NCBI RefSeq assembly: GCF_008923365.1
Contig: NZ_WBMR01000069.1
Location: 1 to 43,698 of the forward strand
Length of the DNA: 43,698 nucleotides
Reading direction: 5' to 3'
Origin: Actinomadura montaniterrae
GTDB taxonomy: Bacteria; Actinomycetota; Actinomycetes; Streptosporangiales; Streptosporangiaceae
Shown here: positions 1 through 8,592 of the stretch, piece by piece
Layout of the letters: each line of letters begins with the position of its first letter
Numbering within the stretch: position 1 is the first letter of the stretch
The notes under the pieces: generated by a model
What the model saw: only the letters and a program-made list of their open reading frames with translations
Told to the model about the DNA's origin: nothing
Database searches by the model: none
Position numbers and translations under genes: made by a program

Positions 1-32
1 CCGTGCGCCGCTGCGGGCGGGGCGCGGGCGGG

Positions 33-962
33 TCAGCGCCGGCCGGCGTTGGTCAGGCCGGTCAGGAAGCCGCCGTCGGTGCTGGTCGAGTGCTGCAGGC
101 CGTTGGAGGTCTTGGGCTCGACCATCGGCCCGGCGGGCGGCGCCGTGGCGGCCGTCTCGGCGGTCCGGCGGGCCGTCGCCCCGCCCGCTCGCGGGCGGGT
201 CGAGGCGGTCTTGCCCGCCCCGGACGCGCTGGACTTGCGGGCGGTGCCGGACGAGCGGGACGTGCCGCTCTTGCGGGCGGTGCCGCTCCGGGCGCTCGCG
301 GTCGTCCGGGACGAGGACGCGGTGGACTTGCGCGCGGCGCTGGTCCGCGGCTTGGCCGCCGTCGTCTTCTTCGCGGTGGACGGCCTGGTCTTGGACGCCG
401 TGGTCTTGCGCGCCGTCGACTTCGGCGAGGTCACCCGCGCCGACGCCGTGGACCGCGAGCGGCTCGCCGCCGACGTGGTCTTGCGCGCCGTCCCGGACGC
501 CGTGCTCTTGCGCGCGGTCGTCCCCGTCCTGCTCTTGGCGGCCGTGGCCGCCTTCTGCTTCGCCATGTCCTTCGCCGCGGCGTTCATCGCCTTGGCGGCG
601 TCGGTCATCGCCTTGGTGGCGGTGGTCATGGCCTTGGTCATCGCGGTCATGGCCTTGGCCGACGAGGACGCCTTGGTCGCCACCGACTTCATCTGCGTGG
701 CGGCGGCCTTGGCCTGGTCGGCGGCCTTGGTGACGCGCGTCGACGCCGCCGTGGACGTCCGGCTCGACGCGGCGCTGGTCCGCTTCGCCGGAGTCTTCCT
801 CGCGGTCGAGCGGCTGGTCGTGGACCTCGACGGCGACTTGGCGGCCGAGGTGCTCTTGGTGGCCGTCTTCTTGGCGGCCGTGGACTTGTTCGCCGTGGTG
901 CTCTTCGTACGCCCGGCCGTACCTCGGCTCGTCGTCGTACGCGATGCGGTCTTGGTAGGCAC
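33..962 (-). CDS. Histone H1-like Lys/Ala/Thr/Ser-rich DNA-binding protein
   Basis: The 309-residue protein is almost entirely Lys, Ala, Ser, Thr and Arg, with SPKK-like and TARKTT-like repeats typical of histone H1 tails and of the tails of actinobacterial HupS. No HU fold precedes the tail, so it is a stand-alone tail protein. Residues 78-142 are different: an Ala/Met/Lys segment with a roughly seven-residue period (AMTKAMTTATKAMTDAAKAM), likely a long amphipathic helix or coiled coil. The last 25 residues are non-basic. The start is GTG, with a GGGGGG Shine-Dalgarno run 7 nt upstream that lies in a hairpin arm. A nucleoid or polyanion-binding role is inferred from composition only. Confidence 0.8.
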   Translation of the reverse strand: MPTKTASRTTTSRGTAGRTKSTTANKSTAAKKTATKSTSAAKSPSRSTTSRSTARKTPAKRTSAASSRTSTAASTRVTKAADQAKAAATQMKSVATKASSSAKAMTAMTKAMTTATKAMTDAAKAMNAAAKDMAKQKAATAAKSRTGTTARKSTASGTARKTTSAASRSRSTASARVTSPKSTARKTTASKTRPSTAKKTTAAKPRTSAARKSTASSSRTTASARSGTARKSGTSRSSGTARKSSASGAGKTASTRPRAGGATARRTAETAATAPPAGPMVEPKTSNGLQHSTSTDGGFLTGLTNAGRR

Positions 963-968
963 TGATCT

Positions 969-997
969 ACCCCCCGTGATGATCAGTTACGGGGGGT
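969..997 (-). promoter_or_regulatory. Hairpin burying the Shine-Dalgarno of the H1-like gene
   Basis: A perfect 9-bp inverted repeat (ACCCCCCGT / ACGGGGGGT, loop 11 nt containing TGATCA) lies directly upstream of the GTG start of the H1-like gene. On the minus-strand transcript the downstream arm is the only Shine-Dalgarno run, so folding would hide it. It also follows the deoC operon and could act as its terminator, but no U-run follows on that strand. Confidence 0.5.
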
Positions 998-1046
998 TCT
1001 ATTCCACCGTTCGTGACGCTCTACACACTCCGCGGCATTTCCGCTT

Positions 1047-1898
1047 TCAGACGCCCACGGGGTGCCACACCGTCTTGACCTCCAGAAACGCCGTCATACG
1101 CGCGGTTCCGGGGTCGCCGGCCCAGTCGTCGGAGGCGCGGAAGACGCGCTTCAGGTTCTCGGCCGCCTTGTCCTCGAGAGCGGGCACGTCGCCGTCCGGG
1201 ACGCCGGTGAGGTCGATGGCGTTGACGTCCATGTGGGAGGCGAGCCAGGGGGTGAGTTCGGTGCGGTGTCCGGTGAGGATGTTGACGACGCCGGCGGGCA
1301 GGTCGGAGGTGGCGAGGACTTCAGCCAGGGTGATCGCGGTGAGCGGTGCGGGCTCGGACGCGACGACGACGGTGGTGTTGCCGGTGACGATCGCGGGTGC
1401 GACCACCGAGACCAGGCCGAGCAGGGGTGAGTCGGGCGCGATGACGGCGACGACGCCGGTGGGTTCGGGGGTGGAGAAGTTGAAGTAGGGTCCGGCGACG
1501 GGGTTGGCGGCGCCGGCCACGGCGGTGATCTTGTCGGCCCAGCCGGCGTACCAGACCCACCGGTCGATCGCCGCGTCGACCTCGGCAGCGGCCTGAGCCT
1601 TGGACGCGCCGGTGTGACGGACCTCAGCGGTGAACTGGTCGCGGCGCCCTTCGAGCATTTCGGCGATGCGGTAGAGGATCTGCGCGCGGTTGTATCCGGT
1701 GCGGCCCGCCCAGCCGGGGAAGGCTTTGCGGGCGGCGGTGACGGCGTCGCGGGCGTCTTTGCGGGAGGCGTGGGCGGCGTTGGCGACGAACCGGCCTTTG
1801 CCGTCGGTCACGGGGTAGGACCTGCCTGATTCCGAGCGCGGGAACGCGCCTGCGATGTAGAGCTTGTAGGTCTTGCGTACAGCGAGGCGGTCAGACAT
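1047..1898 (-). CDS. Aldehyde dehydrogenase-like protein lacking the catalytic domain
   Basis: This 283-residue protein resembles the N-terminal NAD-binding part of the aldehyde dehydrogenase superfamily (usual length about 480). It then jumps to a family-like C-terminal end (FLEVKTVWHPVG). The catalytic-Cys domain is missing, and the family PWNFP segment, which carries an active-site Asn, reads APDSP. It therefore should not oxidise aldehydes alone; a structural or regulatory partner of the full-length enzyme is inferred. Its ATG overlaps the end of the upstream dehydrogenase gene by 8 nt (ATGTCTGA), so the two are translationally coupled. The frame is clean and shows no sign of a recent frameshift. 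Confidence 0.85.
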   Translation of the reverse strand: MSDRLAVRKTYKLYIAGAFPRSESGRSYPVTDGKGRFVANAAHASRKDARDAVTAARKAFPGWAGRTGYNRAQILYRIAEMLEGRRDQFTAEVRHTGASKAQAAAEVDAAIDRWVWYAGWADKITAVAGAANPVAGPYFNFSTPEPTGVVAVIAPDSPLLGLVSVVAPAIVTGNTTVVVASEPAPLTAITLAEVLATSDLPAGVVNILTGHRTELTPWLASHMDVNAIDLTGVPDGDVPALEDKAAENLKRVFRASDDWAGDPGTARMTAFLEVKTVWHPVGV

Positions 1899-3324
1899 TG
1901 AGGTAGGCCTCCAGCCCGTGGCGTCCGCCTTCGCGGCCGTATCCCGATTCCTTGTAGCCGCCGAACGGGGAGGCGGGGTCGAACTTGTTGAAGGTGTTGG
2001 CCCACACCACCCCGGCGCGCAGGTGCTGCGCGGTCCACAGGATCTGCGAGCCCTTCTCGGTCCAGATCCCCGCCGACAACCCATACGGGGTGTTGTTGGC
2101 CTTGGTCACCGCCTCCTCAGGGGTGCGGAAGGTCAGCACCGACAGCACCGGCCCGAAGATCTCCTCCCGCGCGATCCGATGCGACTGCGCCACCCCCGTG
2201 AACAGGGTCGGCGCGAACCAGAACCCCCGATCGGGCAGCCGGCACGGCGGCGACCACCGATCCGCACCCTCCTGCTCGCCGGACGCCGACAGTTCGCGGA
2301 TCTTGTCGAGTTGGGCGGCGGAGTTGATCGCGCCGATGTCGGTGTTCTTGTCCAGGGGGTCACCGACCCGCAGCGTCGCCATCCGCGCCTTCAACCGCTC
2401 CAGCACCTCCTCGGCCACCGATTCCTGCACCAGCAGCCGCGACCCGGCGCAGCACACGTGCCCCTGGTTGAAGAAGATCCCGTTCACGATGCCTTCGACC
2501 GCCTGGTCGAGCGCGGCGTCGGCGTAGACGATGTTGGCGGCCTTCCCACCCAACTCCAGGGTGAGTTTCTTCGACGTTCCGGCGAGGGTGCGGGCGATCT
2601 GGCGGCCGACGTCGGTGGAACCGGTGAAGGCGACCTTGTCGATCCCGGGGTGGGCGACCAGCGCGCGGCCGGTGTCACCGGCGCCGGTGATGATGTTGAC
2701 CACGCCGGGCGGCAGGTCGGCCTGGCGGCAGATGTCGGCGAACAGCAACGCGGTCAGCGGCGTGGTCTCGGCCGGCTTCAACACCACCGTGTTCCCGCAG
2801 GCCAGCGCCGGCGCGATCTTCCACGCCAGCATCAGCAGCGGAAAATTCCACGGGATCACCTGGCCCGCGACGCCGACCGGTTGGGGGTGGGGGCCGAATC
2901 CGGCGTGGCCGAGTTTGTCGGCCCAGCCGGCGTAGTAGAAGAACCACGCCGCGACCAGGGGGACGTCGACGTCGCGGGACTCGCGGATCGGTTTGCCGTT
3001 GTCGATCGACTCCAAGACGGCCAGCTCGCGGGAGCGTTCCTGGATGATCCGCGCGATCCGGTACAGGTACTTGCCGCGCTCAGCGCCCGGCATCGCCCCC
3101 CACACCCGCTCATAAGCAGCCCGGGCGGCCTTCACGGCGCGGTCCACATCCGCCTCATCGGCGCAGGCGATATCGGCCAGCACACTCTCATCGGCGGGGT
3201 TGATCGTCTTGAACGGCTCGCCGTGCCCGTCGGTGAACTCACCGTCGATGAACAGCCCGTAGGAGCCGCGGATGTCAACGACCGACCGGGACTCGGGGGC
3301 CGGTGCGTACTCGAAAACAGTCAT
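1891..3324 (-). CDS. NAD(P)-dependent aldehyde dehydrogenase
   Basis: A full-length 477-residue aldehyde dehydrogenase. Visible family residues are PWN at 158-160, the FTGST nucleotide-binding turn at 233-237, the general base Glu257 in LELGG, and the catalytic Cys291 in GHVCCAGSR. It sits 5 nt after deoC and overlaps the truncated dehydrogenase downstream, making a three-gene operon. DeoC splits deoxyribose 5-phosphate into acetaldehyde and glyceraldehyde 3-phosphate, so acetaldehyde oxidation to acetate is the likely role. This is inferred from context; sequence alone does not set aldehyde specificity. Confidence 0.93.
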   Translation of the reverse strand: MTVFEYAPAPESRSVVDIRGSYGLFIDGEFTDGHGEPFKTINPADESVLADIACADEADVDRAVKAARAAYERVWGAMPGAERGKYLYRIARIIQERSRELAVLESIDNGKPIRESRDVDVPLVAAWFFYYAGWADKLGHAGFGPHPQPVGVAGQVIPWNFPLLMLAWKIAPALACGNTVVLKPAETTPLTALLFADICRQADLPPGVVNIITGAGDTGRALVAHPGIDKVAFTGSTDVGRQIARTLAGTSKKLTLELGGKAANIVYADAALDQAVEGIVNGIFFNQGHVCCAGSRLLVQESVAEEVLERLKARMATLRVGDPLDKNTDIGAINSAAQLDKIRELSASGEQEGADRWSPPCRLPDRGFWFAPTLFTGVAQSHRIAREEIFGPVLSVLTFRTPEEAVTKANNTPYGLSAGIWTEKGSQILWTAQHLRAGVVWANTFNKFDPASPFGGYKESGYGREGGRHGLEAYLNV

Positions 3325-3329
3325 GTCTC

Positions 3330-4286
3330 TCAGTCCAGGGTGAAGTAGTCGGGACCGGAGTAGACACCGGTGGACAGCTTGCGGCGCTGCATCAGCAGAT
3401 CGTTGAGCACGCTGGAGGCGCCGAGCCGGAACCAGGCGGGACTCAGCCAGTCCGGGCCGGCGGTCTCGTTCACCAGCACCAGATACTTGATCGCGTCCTT
3501 GGTGGTGCGGATCCCACCCGCCGGCTTCACCCCGACCTGACGGCCCGTCGCCGCCCGGTAGTCACGCACGGCCTCCAGCATCACCAGCGTCACCGGCAAC
3601 GTCGCCGCCGGCGAGATCTTCCCGGTCGAGGTCTTGATGAAGTCCGCGCCGGCCCGCATCGCCAACCAGGAGGCCCGCCGCACGTTGTCCAGCGTGGCCA
3701 GCTCACCGGTCTCCAGGATCACCTTCAGATGCGCGTCCCCGCACGCCTGCTTGACCGCGACGGTCTCCTCGAACACCTTCACCACGTCACCGGACAGGAA
3801 CGCGCCCCGATCGATCACCATGTCGATCTCGCTCGCCCCCGCCGCCACCGCCGCGCGGGTGTCGGCGAGCTTGGCCTCCAACGGCGCCCGCCCCGACGGG
3901 AACGCCGTCGCCACACTGGCGACACCGACCCCCGACCCCGCCAACGCCGCCACAGCCGTCTCGACCATGTCGGGATACACGCACACCGCCGCGACCTTCG
4001 GCACCGACGGATCAGACGGATCGGGATGGACGGCCTTGGCACACAGCGCCCGCACCTTCCCGGCGGTGTCCGCACCCTCCAACGTGGTCAAATCCACCAT
4101 CGAAATCGCCAGATCGATCGCCTCGGCCTTCGCCGACGTCTTGATCGACCGGGACGCGAGCCGCGCCGCCCGCTCCTCCGCCCCGACCTGGTCCACGCCG
4201 GGCAGACCGTGCAGGAACGCGCGCAGTTCGGCAGCGCCGATGAGAGTCTCCGTTGACACGCCCCAAGCATCGCCGAAGACCCTCAT
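3330..4286 (-). CDS. deoC: Deoxyribose-phosphate aldolase
   Basis: A class I aldolase of the DeoC family, about 318 residues. The Schiff-base region DFIKTSTGK, the VKPAGGIRT phosphate-binding segment and the SEIDMVID strand are all present. It cleaves 2-deoxyribose 5-phosphate to acetaldehyde and glyceraldehyde 3-phosphate in nucleoside salvage. It heads the operon with two aldehyde dehydrogenase genes. The start is uncertain: ATG at 4286 and GTG at 4259 are both in frame and neither has a good Shine-Dalgarno. Conserved sequence begins soon after the GTG. Confidence 0.95.
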   Translation of the reverse strand: MRVFGDAWGVSTETLIGAAELRAFLHGLPGVDQVGAEERAARLASRSIKTSAKAEAIDLAISMVDLTTLEGADTAGKVRALCAKAVHPDPSDPSVPKVAAVCVYPDMVETAVAALAGSGVGVASVATAFPSGRAPLEAKLADTRAAVAAGASEIDMVIDRGAFLSGDVVKVFEETVAVKQACGDAHLKVILETGELATLDNVRRASWLAMRAGADFIKTSTGKISPAATLPVTLVMLEAVRDYRAATGRQVGVKPAGGIRTTKDAIKYLVLVNETAGPDWLSPAWFRLGASSVLNDLLMQRRKLSTGVYSGPDYFTLD

Positions 4287-4312
4287 CGGCACAAACGGCC
4301 CATGCGCGCCGG

Positions 4313-5362
4313 TCAGCCGAGCGGCGCCGTCCAGCGCACCGGCTCGTCGCCGAGCAGCTGCACGCGGCGGTACAGGCCGGTCAGCCCGCCGGACGCCTGC
4401 AGCCGCCGCAGCGGCCCGCCCGTCGCCTCCACGGCGACGTCGAAGCCCCGCACGCCGTAGACGACCAGCCGCTGCGCCTCGGACGGGTTCCGGTCCGCCT
4501 TCGGGCCGCCGTGCTGCAACCGGGAGTCGAAGGCGGGGTGCCCGTCGATCTTCGTGTTCACCAGCGGGCGGGTCCGCTTCGCGGGCATGACCTCGATCCC
4601 CAGGTCGCCGCCCGGCGTGCCGGGCGAGGTCAGCCGGACGGAGGCCTCCGGGCCGGTGCCGACGCGGACCTGGATCGGCTTCAGCCCGGACGGGACGCCC
4701 CGGGCCCGGAACGGGAACGCCGCCGGTCCGCGTGAACCGAACGTCACGCCCTTCGCGATGCGCAGCACGGTCGCCTCCTGCGCGACCGCGCCGTCGGTCA
4801 CCGACAGCAGCGCCCAGTGGTGCGGCTGGTACTCCCACCGCAGCTCGGCGGGCACCTGGTTCGAGCCCGCGCCGCCCGGCACGATCGTCCAGTGCCCGAT
4901 GTGCCCGTTGATCAGCGCGGTCTTCATCCAGCGGCCCTTCTTCCCGCCGGGGAGGTTGGCGATCGGCGGTTCGGTGCGGGACTCCAGGACGGTCAGTTCC
5001 AGCGCCGGGCGGCCGCCCCGTCCCGCCTGCACCGTGTAGCTGGTCCCGTCGTCTTCGGACCGCGTGACCGCTATCTGCGCGTACCCCTTCGGCAGCCAGC
5101 CGAACGCGGCCGGCGGCACCAGCAGGGCCGGGTATCCCGCCTGCTCTGCGGGCCGGACGGTGCGGTGCGGGCCGTCCGGCGAGCCGGGCAGCACCGCGAC
5201 CGCCGTGACGGCCGCCGCGAGCCCGGCCAGCGCCGTCCCGGCGGCGGCGCGCCGGCCGCGCCTGATCCGGCGCCCCCTCCTGATCGCCGCGGCGGCGTCC
5301 ACGGACGTCACGGGTCCGGGCGCGGCGGCGATCTCCGCCAGCCGTTCCTTGAGGTCGTTCAT
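4313..5362 (-). CDS. Membrane protein paired with SigE-family sigma factor
   Basis: The 349-residue protein has a basic cytoplasmic N terminus (about 1-40), one membrane helix (about 41-62, Ala/Val-rich) and a large extracytoplasmic domain of beta-rich character. No named domain was recognised. Its ATG overlaps the stop of the sigma-factor gene (ATGA), as anti-sigma factors usually do, but no zinc-binding HxxxCxxC motif is visible. It is either a non-canonical anti-sigma factor or a co-expressed surface protein; the pairing is the main evidence. Confidence 0.8.
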   Translation of the reverse strand: MNDLKERLAEIAAAPGPVTSVDAAAAIRRGRRIRRGRRAAAGTALAGLAAAVTAVAVLPGSPDGPHRTVRPAEQAGYPALLVPPAAFGWLPKGYAQIAVTRSEDDGTSYTVQAGRGGRPALELTVLESRTEPPIANLPGGKKGRWMKTALINGHIGHWTIVPGGAGSNQVPAELRWEYQPHHWALLSVTDGAVAQEATVLRIAKGVTFGSRGPAAFPFRARGVPSGLKPIQVRVGTGPEASVRLTSPGTPGGDLGIEVMPAKRTRPLVNTKIDGHPAFDSRLQHGGPKADRNPSEAQRLVVYGVRGFDVAVEATGGPLRRLQASGGLTGLYRRVQLLGDEPVRWTAPLG

Positions 5363-5871
5363 GCCGGGTTCTCCCCATCCGTGAGGCGCTGCGCCGGTCG
5401 CAGCACGCGGCGCAGCGCGTCCAGGCCGCGCGCCGTCTGGCTCTTGACGGTCCCCGTGGAGCAGTTGAGGACGTCGGCGGTCTGCTCGACCGACAGGTCG
5501 CAGTAGAAGCGCAGGACGACGGCGGCCCGCTGCCTCGGCGGCAGCGCGGCGAGCGCCTCCCGCAGGTCCAGGGCGCCGTCGAGGTCGGCCGCGCCGCCGG
5601 GCCCGTCGGGCGCCTCGGCGACGAGCCGGACGCGGCGCCGCCAGCCGCCGCGCTGCTCGGCGAGGAACACCCTGACCAGCACCGTCCGCGCGTAGCCGTC
5701 GATGTTGTCGGCCGCCGACGCGCGGCGCCAGTGCAGGTACAGGCGGGTGATCGCGGTCTGCACGAGGTCGTCCGCGCGGTGCCAGTCCTGGCACAGCAGG
5801 TACGCGACCCGCCGCAGCCACGGCGTCCTGGCCGTCACATAGGCGGTGAAATCGTCGTCCCGTCCGGGCAT
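5359..5871 (-). CDS. SigE-family (ECF-like) RNA polymerase sigma factor
   Basis: A 170-residue sigma factor with region 2 near the N terminus (FTAYVTARTPWLRRVAYLLC, then DDLVQTA) and region 4 near the C terminus (LPPRQRAAVVLRFYCDLSVE, with TGTVKSQTARGL as the recognition helix). The ATG follows a GAGGAG Shine-Dalgarno at 7 nt. It overlaps the membrane-protein gene by 4 nt. The subgroup matches the small SigE-type sigma factors common in actinomycetes. Target promoters are unknown. Confidence 0.92.
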   Translation of the reverse strand: MPGRDDDFTAYVTARTPWLRRVAYLLCQDWHRADDLVQTAITRLYLHWRRASAADNIDGYARTVLVRVFLAEQRGGWRRRVRLVAEAPDGPGGAADLDGALDLREALAALPPRQRAAVVLRFYCDLSVEQTADVLNCSTGTVKSQTARGLDALRRVLRPAQRLTDGENPA

Positions 5872-5978
5872 GCGCACGCTCCTCGGCCGCTCCACACTCC
5901 ACCTGATGCGGCCGGGGCGCCGGAAGGTTGCACGGCCCGCGGCGGCGGTTCGACGGCCCGGACCGCCCGTGCGCCCGG

Positions 5979-7907
5979 TCAGGCAGGTGCGTGCGGGTTC
6001 AGGGTCGCCATGTCCCACAACCGGAGGGTGTTGTCGCCGCTCGCGGTGGCCAGGGTCCTGCCGTCGGGGCTGAACGCCACGGCGCCGACGATGTCCGTGT
6101 GCTCCTGGAGGGGCGGCCTGAGCGGCTTGCGGGCGGACACGTCCCACAAGCGCAGCGCCTTGTCCCTGCCCACGCTGGCCAGGATCTTGCCATCGGGGCT
6201 GAACGCCACCGCCTCGGCGCCGCCCTCATGGCCGGCGAGGGGCTTCCCGATCTGCTTGCGGGTGGCCGCCTTCCACAGGCGCACCGTGCCGTCGGCGGCG
6301 CTCGCGGTGGCAAGGATCTTGCCGTCGGGACTGAACGCCACCCCGCTGACGCTGCCCGCGTCGCCCTTGAGGTGCCTCCAGCGGGCGTGGGCGGGGTCGG
6401 GGTCGGCCAGGTCCCACAGGAACACCTCCTCGGTCGTGGTCACCAGGGTTCGGCTGTCAGGGCTGAACGCCATCGAGCTGACGGTGTTGAGATGTACGAC
6501 GGGAACGCCGAAGACCTTGCGGGTGGCCGCGTGCCGCAGCAGCACGTCACGGCCGCTCGAGGTGGCGAGGATCTTGCCGTCGGGACTGAACGCGACGGCC
6601 CAGACGGTGTCGTACTGGCCGGTGAGCGGCTTGCCGTCGGGTCGGCGGGCGGCCACGTCCCACACGCGCGCCGTCTTGTCGTCGCCCCCGGTGACCAGGG
6701 TCTTTCCGTCGTGATTGAAGGCCGCCGAGCGCACCGCGCCTTTGTGGCCCGTGAGCGGCTGCCCGATGGGCGCGCCCGTCCTCGGGTCCCACAGCCGCAC
6801 CGTGCCGTCGTCGCTCGTGCTGGCGAGGACGGTCCCGTCCGGGCTGAACGCCACCGCCGTGACCGAGTCCGTGTGGCCCTTCAGCACCTTCCCCAGGGGC
6901 GGCGGGCCCGAAGCGGCGGGCGAACGGCTCGCGTGAGGGCGCCCCGACTTCCCGTCGTGCGTGAGGGCATAGCCGATGGGGACGGCCAGGGCGACGGCGG
7001 CGGCGCCCCCGCTGAGCAGGAAGGCGCGGCGGGAGGGCTCCGCGAACGGCGTCGGCGGAACGGCGTCGGCAGGCGGCGAGGGCTCGGCGGCGGGCGGCGT
7101 CTCGGCGGGCGGGTCTCCGGCGAGCGCGTTGAGGGTGGCGGCGACGGCCGCGGCGCTCGGACGCCGCCGCGGGTCGCGGCGCAGCAGGTCCCGCAGGACC
7201 GGCGCCAGCAGCCGGGCGCGCCGCGCCGGTGCGGGTTCGCCCCGCGAGATGGCCAGGAGCAGCGCCGCCATGCTGCCGCCGGTGAACGCGGGACGCCCTT
7301 CGACGGCGGCGTACAGCGTGACACCAAGCGACCAGACGTCGGACGCGGCGGTCGCCTCGCGGTCGTCGACCTGCTCGGGAGCCAGGAACGCGGGAGTGCC
7401 GAGCAGGGCGCCGGTGGCGGTGAGGGCGGTCTCCCCGGGGACGGCGGCGAGCCCGAAGTCGGACACCACCACCCGCTCGCCCTCCAGCAGGATGTTCGCC
7501 GGTTTGATGTCGCGGTGCACGACCCCCGCCTGGTGCGCGGCCGCCAGCGCCTCCGCGATCCGCGCGCCGATCCGCGCCGCCTCCGCCTCGTCCAGCGGGC
7601 CGTCCTCGCGGACGGCGGCGTCCAAGGACCGGCCCCGCACCAGCTCCATCACGATCCAGGGCAGGCCGTCCTCGTCGTGGAACTGGTCATGGACGGTGAT
7701 GATCCCCGGATGCTTCAGCATCCCGACCGACCGCGCCTCCCGCTCCATGCGCGCCACCAGCTGGTCGCGCAGCCCCGGTTCCAGGCTCGTCGGCAGCTTG
7801 AGCCGCTTGAGCGCCACGTCCCGCCGCATCCGCTCGTCGTGCGCGCGCCAGACGGCGCCCATCCCGCCCTCGCCCAGCAGCTCCACCAGCCGGTACCGGC
7901 CGATCAC
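5979..7907 (-). CDS. Ser/Thr protein kinase with membrane helix and seven WD40 repeats
   Basis: One chain of about 642 residues. It has a Hanks-type kinase at 1-265 (Gly loop GEGGMG, Lys34, HRDIKPAN at 131-138, DFG at 150-152, GTPAFLAPE activation loop), a Pro-rich linker, a membrane helix near 295-314 and an external C-terminal half of seven WD40 repeats (about 343-640). Seven repeats would close a complete propeller. The kinase is thus cytoplasmic and the propeller outside, suggesting a sensor kinase whose ligand or partner binds the propeller. The start is taken as the GTG before IGRYRL, with GGGA 6 nt upstream. In-frame alternatives are GTG at 7931 and ATG at 7964. Confidence 0.92.
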   Translation of the reverse strand: MIGRYRLVELLGEGGMGAVWRAHDERMRRDVALKRLKLPTSLEPGLRDQLVARMEREARSVGMLKHPGIITVHDQFHDEDGLPWIVMELVRGRSLDAAVREDGPLDEAEAARIGARIAEALAAAHQAGVVHRDIKPANILLEGERVVVSDFGLAAVPGETALTATGALLGTPAFLAPEQVDDREATAASDVWSLGVTLYAAVEGRPAFTGGSMAALLLAISRGEPAPARRARLLAPVLRDLLRRDPRRRPSAAAVAATLNALAGDPPAETPPAAEPSPPADAVPPTPFAEPSRRAFLLSGGAAAVALAVPIGYALTHDGKSGRPHASRSPAASGPPPLGKVLKGHTDSVTAVAFSPDGTVLASTSDDGTVRLWDPRTGAPIGQPLTGHKGAVRSAAFNHDGKTLVTGGDDKTARVWDVAARRPDGKPLTGQYDTVWAVAFSPDGKILATSSGRDVLLRHAATRKVFGVPVVHLNTVSSMAFSPDSRTLVTTTEEVFLWDLADPDPAHARWRHLKGDAGSVSGVAFSPDGKILATASAADGTVRLWKAATRKQIGKPLAGHEGGAEAVAFSPDGKILASVGRDKALRLWDVSARKPLRPPLQEHTDIVGAVAFSPDGRTLATASGDNTLRLWDMATLNPHAPA

Positions 7908-7985
7908 GACGTGTCCCGCATCCCGTGTCACAGAGGCACATAACCATGCCGACACCGGGTCCAATAACCCCGCGGGGGCACTTCG

Positions 7986-8537
7986 TCAGCAGATCGAGGG
8001 AATCGCGCGGGTCAGCGCGATGCGATGCAGCGCGTCGGGATGCCGGGCGCCTTCGACCCGTCCGACGGCCTTCGCCAGCTCCGTTCGGCAGGACGGGCTC
8101 CGGCGCACGTCCCGCGTGTCCTTGATGCCGGCGAGCAGCTCGCCGGTGATCCGGTCGAGCAGCGGCCGGACCTCCTTCTCCAGGTCGGGCCGGTGCGCCG
8201 GGACGTCGCCGGGCCGGAGCGCCCACCGCGCGAACAGGCCGCGCTGGACGAGCTTGCCCGCCTCGATCTGGTCGCGGAAGATCCGCTGCGCCGTCGCCGG
8301 GTCGACGCCCATCGCCGCGGACCGCTCGGCGACCGCGTCCAGGATCTGCTGCTCGCGCGCCTTGTCCTCGATGGGCTTGCCCGTCCCCCACTTGGCGGCG
8401 GCGACCAGGTCCGCGACGTCGAGCCGCCGCGCCGCCACGTCGACGAGCGGCCCCAGCCCGTCCGCCGCACGCGCAGGAACGGCGGACCCGCCCAGCAGCA
8501 GAACGAGCACACCGGCGACGATCCCCCGAATCCTCAC
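7986..8537 (-). CDS. aroQ: Secreted gamma-class chorismate mutase
   Basis: 183 residues with a cleavable signal peptide (MRIRGIVAGVLVLLLGGSA, then an ARA-A cleavage site near residue 24). The mature part is all-alpha and matches exported AroQ-gamma enzymes such as the Mycobacterium tuberculosis secreted mutase: an RRLDVADLVAAAKW segment, PIEDKAREQQIL and a later FRDQIEAGK. The reaction is chorismate to prephenate, here outside the cytoplasm. The pathway role of secreted forms is unsettled. No aromatic biosynthesis genes are nearby. Confidence 0.85.
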   Translation of the reverse strand: MRIRGIVAGVLVLLLGGSAVPARAADGLGPLVDVAARRLDVADLVAAAKWGTGKPIEDKAREQQILDAVAERSAAMGVDPATAQRIFRDQIEAGKLVQRGLFARWALRPGDVPAHRPDLEKEVRPLLDRITGELLAGIKDTRDVRRSPSCRTELAKAVGRVEGARHPDALHRIALTRAIPSIC

Positions 8538-8592
8538 CCGCCCAAGCTAACCCGCCGCGAACCCGGACGGGGCCGGGTGCATCAGACGTAGT

